In this document: positions 8,427 to 16,300 of the stretch, one piece after another
Layout: each line of letters opens with the position of its first letter
How positions within the stretch are numbered: the stretch's first letter is position 1
Origin: Saprospiraceae bacterium
GTDB lineage: Bacteria > Bacteroidota > Bacteroidia > Chitinophagales > Saprospiraceae
Direction of reading: 5' to 3'
DNA: 33,262 nucleotides
NCBI GenBank assembly: GCA_028284395.1
Contig: JANQRV010000608.1
Span: 1 to 33,262, forward strand
The notes under the pieces: generated by a model
Database searches by the model: none
What the model saw: the letters and a program-made list of their open reading frames with translations, nothing else
Told to the model about the DNA's origin: nothing
Position numbers and translations under genes: made by a program

Positions 8427-8807
8427 ATGGCCGTAAAGGTATTTCTACGCGAAAAGAAAATCAGCAAAGGCCGGAAAAGCCTCTACCTCGACTTTTACCC
8501 TGCTGTCCGACATCCCCAAACCGGTAAAGAATCCCGTCGAGAATTCCTGGGTATGTACATCTTCGAAAAGCCTCGTTCTCCCGTTGAAACGCAACACAAT
8601 AAAGATACCCGTCGCATCGCGGAGAACATCCGTAATCTCCGCTACATGGAAATCCTCAACGGCACCTACGGTTTTCAATCCGAAGCCAAAAAGAAAGTGT
8701 CTTTTTCTGATTTCTTTGAAAACCTAGTAGGCCAGCGATACACTTCGAAAGGCAATTACGACAATTGGTTAAGCACTGAGGGGCTTTTTGAAAAGAAAAA
8801 AATTTAA
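8427..8807 (+). pseudogene. Truncated tyrosine integrase (N-terminal part only)
   Basis: The 126-residue frame matches the N-terminal half of Bacteroidota-type tyrosine recombinases: an arm-binding domain (MAVKVFLREKKISKGRKSLY onward) and the start of the SAM-like core-binding domain (VSFSDFFENLVGQRYTSKGN then YDNWLST). After that the expected sequence stops and a short tail, EGLFEKKKI, leads to a stop codon. The catalytic domain with its R-H-R-Y residues is missing, and I found no continuation in the next 200 bases in any frame. Intact family members are about 400 residues. It is therefore a remnant left by a deletion or rearrangement with a breakpoint near 8777. It follows the HTH gene by five bases. 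A regulatory role as a DNA-binding fragment cannot be excluded. Confidence 0.75.
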
Positions 8808-8953
8808 TTCCCTCCCTCTGTCTTGGGGTTAAGCTTCTTGCAAATCAGCGCAACAGAACTGCCGTAGCTATCAGCTTAAGTGCTTCCAAAGCTCAATAGA
8901 AACCACTGCTAAATCCGTACTTTTTCGTACTGAATATTGAAATAAATCGCTAT

Positions 8954-8976
8954 AAATCAATTATTTAAGTTGATTT
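8954..8976. repeat. Short inverted repeat upstream of the 9027 gene
   Basis: AAATCAA at 8954-8960 and TTGATTT at 8970-8976 form a 7-bp inverted repeat with a 9-base spacer, 50 bases before the ATG at 9027 in very AT-rich DNA. It could be an operator half-site pair, but inverted repeats of this size also occur by chance in AT-rich sequence. Confidence 0.25.
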
Positions 8977-9026
8977 TATGTACAATTATTTGTATATTTA
9001 TATTGCAATTAAAACAAAATATTCAA

Positions 9027-9458
9027 ATGAAACAGCAAGCCACTTTCACAACAAACTGTACTTATCAATCCGCCTACAATTTCAAACTCAAAGAGTGGAA
9101 TCCTTTTTTGGTCACTGAGCAAGGCGATCCCCATACCTTCCCCCAAGAGCCGGTTTTGAAAGGCCGATGGTATTTGGTAAGCCACCAAAATCAAGGTTCG
9201 CTTTTTGATAATCATTATTTTCGATACCAGATCCGGATGATGGGCGTCACCAAATTCATTTCCCAATACAATTCCGCCATTGTATTTCTGCCCGAAGAGT
9301 GCGTAACCGCCATGCGCTTTAACTGTGATATGGTGTCTGAATTTCCTTTTCACTACCAGGAAACATTGGCCCGGATCTTCGACCGCGCTACTTCAGACTT
9401 GGAGAAGTACAGAGAATTGTTGGATGAAAAAGCGGATCAGGTGCTTTTGGCTGCTTAG
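9027..9458 (+). CDS. Hypothetical protein, 143 residues
   Basis: I do not recognise this family. The protein is soluble with no signal peptide and no membrane segment. The middle part, LKGRWYLVSHQNQGSLF followed by YFRYQIRMMGVTKFISQYNS, has alternating beta-strand character. The C-terminus (FHYQETLARIFDRATSDLEK) is helical. The start is ATG 9027. The frame extends upstream to a TTG at 8970, but those 19 codons encode a hydrophobic AT-rich stretch that is probably non-coding. Its base composition matches the left, GC-richer part of the window. It stands alone between the integrase remnant and the GIY-YIG-like gene, with about 220 bases of non-coding DNA on each side. It may be cargo of the old element. 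That it is a real gene is likely from frame length and codon use. Confidence 0.6.
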   Translation: MKQQATFTTNCTYQSAYNFKLKEWNPFLVTEQGDPHTFPQEPVLKGRWYLVSHQNQGSLFDNHYFRYQIRMMGVTKFISQYNSAIVFLPEECVTAMRFNCDMVSEFPFHYQETLARIFDRATSDLEKYRELLDEKADQVLLAA

Positions 9459-9675
9459 TCATTCCCTTTAAAATTAGAGACCGTCGTGTTGAAAATAACA
9501 ATTTAATTACACGGCTTTGCGGCGCTGCTTCAGTTCACCGTTTCTCATTTCAACGACCCGCATTCGTGCAAAGCTCTCTCACAAATAAACACTCCTTTAG
9601 ATGGGATTCTTGGCAAACTAATGCTTTATCAAGAATCGGGCTCCTTTTATTTCATCACTATCAAAATCACTTCGA
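9459..9675. other. Non-coding gap with a GC-rich block and a hairpin
   Basis: This 217-base gap holds an 8-bp hairpin, GATTCTTG at 9605-9612 with CAAGAATC at 9630-9637, followed by CTCCTTTTATTTC, so it may be a weak terminator. A GC-rich patch at about 9507-9600 contains an 18-codon minus-strand frame at 9507-9563 (MRVVEMRNGELKQRRKAV). Its composition looks protein-like, so it may be a scrap of a lost gene, but it is too short to call. Confidence 0.4.
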
Positions 9676-10215
9676 ATGTACTCCAGGTTAAAAAAACGAC
9701 ATTTTCCGATTACCCTCACCGTCGTCGGCCTATTAGTATCCGGCATCATCATCTACCTTTCCATTCCGAAAGATTGGGAAGAAGCCGCAGAAATGCACGA
9801 AGACGGAACCGCCTCCATTTCCGAGGAATGGAGCGAAACTGTCGAACGCAAAAAGGACCAATTTAGAAACCAAGAGTTATACAAGTTAACTGCAACCAAG
9901 GATGCCTACTACCTCTGCGAGCATTGCCCAACCGGAAAATTCTTCCTCCGGGAAAACGAAGTGTACCGTTACGGCACCACCGGACTAAAAGAAAAAGGAA
10001 GAGGATACGGAGAAAATTGGCGAAAAAAGTATTTCCTCAATTACGTCGTCATCATGCAAGAAGATCTTACGACCGTAAAAATCGAACAAGCCGCACTCAT
10101 CGGCAGCTATGTCATCTTGCCCGAAAACCTCAATCGCCCGGCGGCCGGTACGCCACAAGCCAAACCATACTGGTACCGCCTCGTACTTCCGCCCGGTAAT
10201 AATAGCCTCGACTGA
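9676..10215 (+). CDS. Membrane-anchored GIY-YIG-like protein (orphan toxin-like domain)
   Basis: The 179-residue protein has an N-terminal membrane helix (residues about 12-30) after a basic start, an acidic linker rich in E and D, and a C-terminal domain from about residue 72. That domain shows the order expected of GIY-YIG-like nucleases found in Rhs and other polymorphic toxins: YYLC at 78-81 with a CxxC pair (C81, C84), VYRYGTT at 96-102, an arginine in GRGY (R109), a glutamate in IEQAAL (E137), and a closing LPPGN with N175. The match is by pattern only and some spacing is loose, so a non-catalytic relative is possible. As a membrane-anchored, stand-alone form it is not a T6SS cargo in any known way. 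The next gene begins 62 bases after its stop and might be its partner. Confidence 0.55.
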   Translation: MYSRLKKRHFPITLTVVGLLVSGIIIYLSIPKDWEEAAEMHEDGTASISEEWSETVERKKDQFRNQELYKLTATKDAYYLCEHCPTGKFFLRENEVYRYGTTGLKEKGRGYGENWRKKYFLNYVVIMQEDLTTVKIEQAALIGSYVILPENLNRPAAGTPQAKPYWYRLVLPPGNNSLD

Positions 10216-10277
10216 ATTTTTTCGTGACCACTGGATTCCCACTCCAATTCTATTTATCTTGCCGAAAATGCTACTTC

Positions 10278-10598
10278 ATGGTTCATGTCAACGCAAACCT
10301 AGACCTAAAAACCGAAGCTGTATTCAAAACCGGCAAATTCGGCGCCCTTGTGAGCGATTTGTGCGAATCCCCCCTGTATATCACCTTCATCGCTCGCAAT
10401 AAGCCATTTGAAAACGACGCCTGGCAGAAAAACGGGGAAAGTTTTATGGACATCGTGCTTCCGTACGATGATGTATTGACAACGGAGGATATTGATTTGT
10501 TGATGGCCCGGGAATTGTATCGGCAGGCGGAGAAGTTGGCGTGGTTGGATTATGGGCGGATGCGGGAGGAGTTGAGGCGGTTGTTTGTTTTGAATTAG
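10278..10598 (+). CDS. Hypothetical protein, 106 residues
   Basis: I do not recognise this small soluble protein. ATG 10278 (MVHVNANLDLK) is preferred over the GTG at 10224, because the extra 18 residues are cysteine-rich and do not continue the pattern of the rest. The first half has beta-strand character (ALVSDLCESPLYITFIARN); the second half is acidic then helical (LTTEDIDLLMARELYRQAE then KLAWLDYGRMREELRRLF). The G-rich 3' end shows a codon preference different from the gene's 5' half. Its position directly after the GIY-YIG-like membrane protein, with the same orientation and a similar composition, makes a toxin-immunity or partner relation possible, but nothing in the sequence proves it. 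Confidence 0.5.
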   Translation: MVHVNANLDLKTEAVFKTGKFGALVSDLCESPLYITFIARNKPFENDAWQKNGESFMDIVLPYDDVLTTEDIDLLMARELYRQAEKLAWLDYGRMREELRRLFVLN

Positions 10599-11014
10599 AT
10601 CCGATCATAGAAAGAGATGGAATAATCTCTTCATGAATGGAAGCTTCGATATTGAGTCAGTGTGCAAGGAGAAGATAGGAATCATCTATTCAGAGTTTTG
10701 AATCATGCTGGATTATTTTAATGGTCTCGGTATGGTTTTGAGTTGGAGGGTATTGGGAATAGAGAGCGCACTGCTATCGCAAAGCGTGAGTGTGAATAGT
10801 GTGTGGGCCAGGTTGTCTGTCGAAAGCCTGCTTAGTGTCCCACCCAAATTTCGGCAGCCATCCAGCCCGAGCCAAGGGCAAAGAGTGTGATCAAACTAAT
10901 AATTATTGTCTCTTCTGGCCTATTGGGATCGGGAACGGATTTGAATAACACTTATAATAAACTGAAAATGATTGTTTTAGAATGCTTGTGGTACAACAGG
11001 GGAATAAAAACTGA
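10599..11014. other. 416-base gap, composition boundary
   Basis: This gap marks the change from the GC-richer left part to the AT-rich secretion cluster. A weak hairpin, AGAGAT at 10613-10618 with ATCTCT at 10625-10630, may end the preceding gene. The only frame worth noting is a 39-codon minus-strand frame listed separately. A 61-codon plus-strand frame at 10705-10890 has low-complexity, serine-rich content and is probably not a gene. I see no tRNA or insertion sequence ends here. Confidence 0.6.
10832..10951 (-). CDS. Possible 39-residue single-helix membrane peptide
   Basis: A GTG-initiated minus-strand frame of 39 codons encodes a short charged N-terminus (MLFKSVPDPNRPEET) followed by one continuous hydrophobic stretch, IIISLITLFALGSGWMAAEI, and ends WVGH. 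The shape is that of a small membrane protein. A TAA lies directly before the GTG, so the frame cannot extend. It is 63 bases downstream of the stop of the coiled-coil membrane gene on the same strand. It may be a real small protein, or a scrap of a lost membrane gene. No family is recognised. Confidence 0.3.
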   Translation of the reverse strand: MLFKSVPDPNRPEETIIISLITLFALGSGWMAAEIWVGH

Positions 11015-11767
11015 CTAGTTGCTCAATTTTTCCCTAAGCCCCTTCAGAATATTCTGTACTTTTTGTAGAGATTCATCGATGCTCTCTTTGTCTCTTCCCC
11101 TGAGGTCTCCCTTAGGTTTATCTCTATCATTATAAAAATCTTTGGCTATTCCCGTGATTTCTTCCTGAATTCCCTCAACTTGATTGTTGGCCATATCCCT
11201 AAGGTCTGACATTGAAGTTTGGCATTCATTTAAATCATTGATCAGATTCGCAATCTCTGGCGAAAGATTTAGAGAAGATAATTGCTTTTCTAATTGTTCC
11301 CTGTGAGCGTGTAAAGATATGATCTCGATTCTTAAGGCATCTAAATGAGTGCCAATGTTATTGAGAGAATTATTGAGATCATTTTTCGAAACTTCTGTGA
11401 GAAGAACTGCCTCTTGTAGACTATCTAAAGTATTTCTTTCCAAGGTTAGGGACTTATTGATTTCAGAAATGCTGTCAGAGGTCTTTGCTTTCGATTTTTG
11501 AGCCATCAAGTTTTTAATTTCTATGATTGAATTGCTTAAACTATCCAGGTAGCCTATTTTAGGAATTAATTCTTCATAGGCAGTTAATTTTAATTGATCA
11601 TCATCGGACAAGCGGTTTTCAAATCGATTGGGCATCCAATTGCTGCTGATTAAAGTAATACCTCCCACAAAAATCAATGATATTATTTGTAAGAGCCAAA
11701 ACTTCTTTTTTGCCTTCTTTGTGCTTTTGTGATTTAGGGATTTCATATATGTAAATTTTGAAAACAT
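11015..11767 (-). CDS. Single-pass membrane coiled-coil protein, TssO-like architecture
   Basis: The 250-residue protein has a basic N-terminus (KKAKKKF), one membrane helix (about residues 24-42) and then a long periplasmic coiled coil rich in leucine, glutamate and asparagine (about 55-170), followed by a charged C-terminal helix (DKESIDESLQKVQNILKGL). This layout resembles the TssO-type anchor proteins of T6SSiii and the later gene at 30944, but I see no residue-level similarity strong enough to name it. It is AT-rich like the T6SS cluster and is read away from it, sharing a 93-base divergent promoter region with the adaptor gene at 11861. That makes it plausibly part of the same locus, perhaps an accessory anchor. 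A TTG- or ATG-proximal start other than ATG 11767 (such as the ATG eight codons in, MKSLNHK) is possible. Confidence 0.7.
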   Translation of the reverse strand: MFSKFTYMKSLNHKSTKKAKKKFWLLQIISLIFVGGITLISSNWMPNRFENRLSDDDQLKLTAYEELIPKIGYLDSLSNSIIEIKNLMAQKSKAKTSDSISEINKSLTLERNTLDSLQEAVLLTEVSKNDLNNSLNNIGTHLDALRIEIISLHAHREQLEKQLSSLNLSPEIANLINDLNECQTSMSDLRDMANNQVEGIQEEITGIAKDFYNDRDKPKGDLRGRDKESIDESLQKVQNILKGLREKLSN

Positions 11768-11860
11768 GCTTTAAGTTGATTTTATATTTTACCCTTCTTT
11801 GTTGATTCAAATAATTTTCTCATTTTTAGAATCGTTACAAAAATAAACTTTTGATTCTTC

Positions 11861-13324
11861 GTGTCATCCAATAATACCGACAATAATCCAATTTTACAAA
11901 GAATAGATATTCTCAGAAATCATTGGTTTGATTTTGTTTATGAGTCTGATGCAAAAATCTGCCGCTGGTTGATAAATTCAGATGAATTGCAATTGATCGA
12001 TGCTTTCATTGAAATGGAATCGGATGAAGCCGGAGAAACAGAGGATCTCTTTATCATGTTCGATACCCCTTTTGCAAAAAAAAGGACTTACTCTCAGGAT
12101 CTTGTTGGTACCCTAATTTCTTTCGCTGAAATAAACAAGGAAGAATTAAGCAAAGATGGAATTTATCTAAATTGGGAACCTCCAAGATACGCTGAGGCGG
12201 AACCAGTTTCAGATTCGTTTCTGGAGGCATTATCCTCATTCGCAACAAGTTTTGACTTTTTTGGTGATGGCTGCATTGTAGCTTACTTATCTCCACAAGA
12301 AATTGAAAGTGTCAAGGATTTGGAAAAATGGTTTACTAGCTGGATAGAATCGAGGGTGCCAGAAAAGGTACGGATAATGATATGTGATAGTAAATCTGAA
12401 CCTATTTTTAAAGAGGCCCTTGAAGATTACCCTGCCAAAATAAAAACAATAGAGCCAAATTTGGAAATGGGTTCAGTAATGAGACAACTGGCTGCTAACG
12501 GCAACTCCAAGGAACCCGGGACAAGATTTCGGCAACTTTTTGTGGATATGAGTCAGGCGGCTTCTCAGAAGCGGTTCTCAAGAATGGAAGATCTTGGAGA
12601 GAAAGCGATTGAATTGGCAAATAAACAAAACGCTCCCGAGTGGAAAAGCATGCATATTTCCGTCTACCTGCTAATGGGGAATGCCTATTTGGGGGCAAAA
12701 GAATACTCGAAAGCTTTGGAGAGCTACGAGGAAGGGGAGCTAATTGCCAGAGCTGCTTTTAAGGAAGAGATGGCCACTGAAAGGTCCGGAGATACTTCTT
12801 ATCCTAAAATATTGATACAATTACTCTTCTCTTTTGCTGGAACCTTAGAAGTTTCTGGTAAATCTGAAAAAGCTACCGAAAAATACCTTGAAGTAATTCC
12901 GATTACAGAAGCTTTAGTCTCTATATCAAAAGGTAATGAAACCTTAGAAGCTACAAGGTTGCGTATGGAGGCCTTCCGAATGGCGGCTGTGACTTCCCAA
13001 AAGAAAAGGAAATATGTTGAGTCAAGGAATTACAATGAGCTGGCGCTTGTGGAAGCTGAAAAGTATCGAGAGGTTTTGCTAAATGGAAAAGGCATTTTTC
13101 CGCATGACCGAACTACTAAACAAGATGCAGCCATTGAAGAACAGATTGAAAGGATGGCAAGAGAAATGTTTGAAAACTCAACTATTCCCTATTTAGGCCG
13201 AGCTCTGTTGAAGGACATCAGAAATGATGGTGATCATGAAGACGAGGTTGAAGTGCGAAAAAGATTAAGCCATCTTCTGGGAGCAAATTGGGAAGAAAAA
13301 TTTAAAGAAAGAAATAACCTATAG
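11861..13324 (+). CDS. TPR-containing protein, candidate adaptor for the Rhs effector
   Basis: This 487-residue soluble protein begins at GTG 11861. The first 200 or so residues form an acidic alpha/beta region (RNHWFDFVYESDAKICRWLI, then FGDGCIVAYLSPQEIESVKD) that I do not recognise. From about 225 to 430 the sequence is all helical with TPR character, clearest in SVYLLMGNAYLGAKEYSKAL followed by ESYEEGELIARAAF. No signal or membrane segment is present. It ends six bases before the ATG of the PAAR-Rhs effector, so the two must be co-transcribed. T6SS effectors with PAAR and Rhs parts usually need a dedicated adaptor or chaperone encoded next to them, and this is the only candidate; it does not resemble EagR, DUF2169 or DUF4123 adaptors. 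The adaptor role is inference from position. Confidence 0.75.
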   Translation: MSSNNTDNNPILQRIDILRNHWFDFVYESDAKICRWLINSDELQLIDAFIEMESDEAGETEDLFIMFDTPFAKKRTYSQDLVGTLISFAEINKEELSKDGIYLNWEPPRYAEAEPVSDSFLEALSSFATSFDFFGDGCIVAYLSPQEIESVKDLEKWFTSWIESRVPEKVRIMICDSKSEPIFKEALEDYPAKIKTIEPNLEMGSVMRQLAANGNSKEPGTRFRQLFVDMSQAASQKRFSRMEDLGEKAIELANKQNAPEWKSMHISVYLLMGNAYLGAKEYSKALESYEEGELIARAAFKEEMATERSGDTSYPKILIQLLFSFAGTLEVSGKSEKATEKYLEVIPITEALVSISKGNETLEATRLRMEAFRMAAVTSQKKRKYVESRNYNELALVEAEKYREVLLNGKGIFPHDRTTKQDAAIEEQIERMAREMFENSTIPYLGRALLKDIRNDGDHEDEVEVRKRLSHLLGANWEEKFKERNNL

Positions 13325-13330
13325 CGAACT

Positions 13331-16300
13331 ATGCTTGCTGCCACCCATCTTGACATAATTACCGGAGTGGACATACACATCGTCCAACCCCCCGGGCCTG
13401 TACCACCCATTCCGATTCCACATCCTTTTATTGGAATGGTAGTGGATCCCTTCGATTATTTGCCTATTGTTGGGGGAACCATTAAAGTAAATGGTTTTCA
13501 TAAGGCTCAAGCAAGTACTGGAGGTAATAACGCACCTTTCCATATACCTATCGGTGGAACCTTTGTAAAGTTGCCAATTGGTAATTCCGCAGAAGTATTT
13601 ATGGGGAGTTCCACGGTGTTGGCAGATGGCGAACCTTTTACCTACAGTTCATTGCCCGTTCTTTCCTGTCAATGTATTGGCATGTTGCCGCCTCCCAGGG
13701 CAAAGAAAAAATCAGCCAAGAAAACTTTCTTTTTACCGACCTCTATGGTGATTCCTATTCCAAAAGGACTACCGGTGATGGTAGGAGGAGCACCCACAAT
13801 TTCTATGACTGCCATGGCTTTCAAGGCAGGACTCGGTGCTTTGAAGGGATTGCGAAAGCTGCAAAAGTCCAGCAAACTAATGAAAAAGTTGTCGAAGAAG
13901 ATTCATAAAGCTGCTGGCAAAGCCATGAAGAAAATGGGGGTTCCTCCTGGGGCGAGAAAAAAAATTCACCGAGCTATTTGTGCAGTGACAGGACATCCGG
14001 TTGATATCGCTACAGGAAAGGTGTTTACGGAAAGCATCGATTTTGAGTTGCCAGGACCTATTCCTTTCAAATGGGAAAGAGTGTGGTATTCAACTTCTAT
14101 TTATAATGGACCGATCGGACACGGGTGGCATCATAATTATGATATGGCCCTTTGCGTGGATTCGGAAGAGCAAGTTGTTGCCGTACGTTTAGAAGATGGC
14201 AGAACCACAGCCTTCCCTGAACTTGGAATAGGAGAGGAATGGTTTGATCGAACCGAGAAATTAACTCTAGGACGGAATGAAAATGGGTACTTTCTTAAAA
14301 ACTCGGAGCGGCTGATTCATACCTTTCAGCCTTCCCAAAAAGACGCTGACATTCATATCTTGCGGTCTATCATTGACCTGACAGGGAACAGAATTCGATT
14401 TGAATACGACGATGAAGATCAGTTAATCCAAATAGTTGATAGTGCCAAGAGAATCATCAAATTTGAGCATGGTGCGGATGGACGAATCAGGACTTTGCAT
14501 GCTCCTCATCCCGAAAAAAAAGGGGAAACTTTCAAAGTTTTCGAATATGAATACGATCATATTGGCAATTTGACTGAAGTGAAAAATGCTTTGGGCCATC
14601 CTTTTAAGTACCAATATGAGGGCCATCTACTGGAAAAAGAGACAAATCGGAATGGACTTAGTTTTTACTTTGAATATGATGGAAAAGACGAAAATGCAAA
14701 GTGCTTACGGACTTGGGGAGATGGTGGAATCTACGATCATAAGCTTACATATCTCGAAGGATTGACAATTGTGGAAAATTCTCTTGGACATGAATCAAAA
14801 CATTTTCATCATGGAGGGCTGGTTTATAGGAAAGTTGATGCCTTAGGAAATGAATCTACGAAGCAATATAATGGGTATAATGAGATAGTTTCGGAAACTG
14901 ATGAAGAAGGAGCATCTACTCTAACCTCATATGATGACCGAGGTAATCAGTCGAAGATTATTTTCCCCGATGGTACTTCTCTACAAATGGAATACAAAGA
15001 TCATTTGTTAGTACAGTTTGTCAATCAATTAGACGATGTTTGGAATTGGACATATAATTCTGATGGACTATTGGAAAAACACTCCGATCCTATAGGAAAT
15101 CAAACCCACTTCAATTACGGGGAAAATCAGCTTTTACAGCAGATTACATATCCGACGGGATGCGTTACAAATCTTCTTCATGATGCTCAATTTAACCTAG
15201 TATCATTAACTACCCCTAATGGAGCAACAAGCAAATGGGAATATGACCATTTAGGTCGCCGACTCCGAACCATTGATGCTAAGGGAAATGTGCAAAGACG
15301 AAAATTAAATCTTTTAGGACAAGTAATTAGAGTCAATGACCCTAAATACAAAACATATTCATTAGATTATGACAGGGAAGGAAATGTAATTCGGGTCAAA
15401 GATAGGGATCGAGAGATTCGGTTTGAATACCAGGGTATGAATTGTCTAAAATCAAGAAAAGAGCTAAATGGGCAGGTGGTTTTCAAGTATGATACGGAGG
15501 AAAACCTGGTAGCTATATACGATGAGCATGGCTCAAATTATCAGTTTACTCTTGACCATAGAGGGAATATCATTGAAGAATCTCAATTTGATGGTAGTGT
15601 ACGAAAAATTGTAAGAGACAAAATGGGAAGAGTAGCAACAATTAAGCGATCCAGTGGCCTAATAACCAATCACAAGTACGACTTGCTGGGGCGGCTAATT
15701 AGTATCAAACATTCAGATGGTTCTGAAGAAAAATATACTTATCGACTAGATGGAGAATTGATGTCTGCACAAAATGATTATACCAAGGTCTTATACGAGC
15801 GTGATGAATTAGGTCGAGTCATCAAGGAAATGCAAAATAGTTTCACGATAGAGTCAACCTATGATGCCATGGGAATGCGAAGAACATTAAAGTCTTCCTT
15901 AGGTGCATATGTGCAATTTGACCGTGATGTAGTTGGAGATGTTACAAGAATTAAAGCTCAGACAAGAAAAATAACTTGGGATGCTCAATTTAATCGTGAT
16001 ATTTTCGGTCTAGAGACTCAGCGAAAATTGCCCGGAAACGTACGAAGTATCTGGAAGCGAGATAAACTTGGGTTACCCCTTAAGCAAGACACACTGGACG
16101 GTAATGGCCAAAAGACCCTTTCAAGGGAATATGCTTGGGAAAATCCCCATCGATTAAAACAGATTACTGACCTACATAGGGGCAACTGGGTTTTTGAACA
16201 TGACGTGTTCGACAATCAGATTTCTGCTCAATACCCCGATGGAAGTAGAGAGTATCGATTGCCAGATGCGGTTGGGAATCTCTTTGAAACTCGAAGGAAC

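Noticed and set aside
8153..8527. 124-codon plus-strand frame
   Set aside because: Its lysine-, proline- and serine-rich product is a shadow of the HTH gene and integrase fragment.
10705..10890. 61-codon plus-strand frame
   Set aside because: Serine- and valine-rich with no family features; it overlaps a better-looking minus-strand membrane peptide frame.
11844..11853. TAAACTTTTG as promoter of the adaptor gene
   Set aside because: Spacing inside the box is off by one and it lies only seven bases before the start codon.
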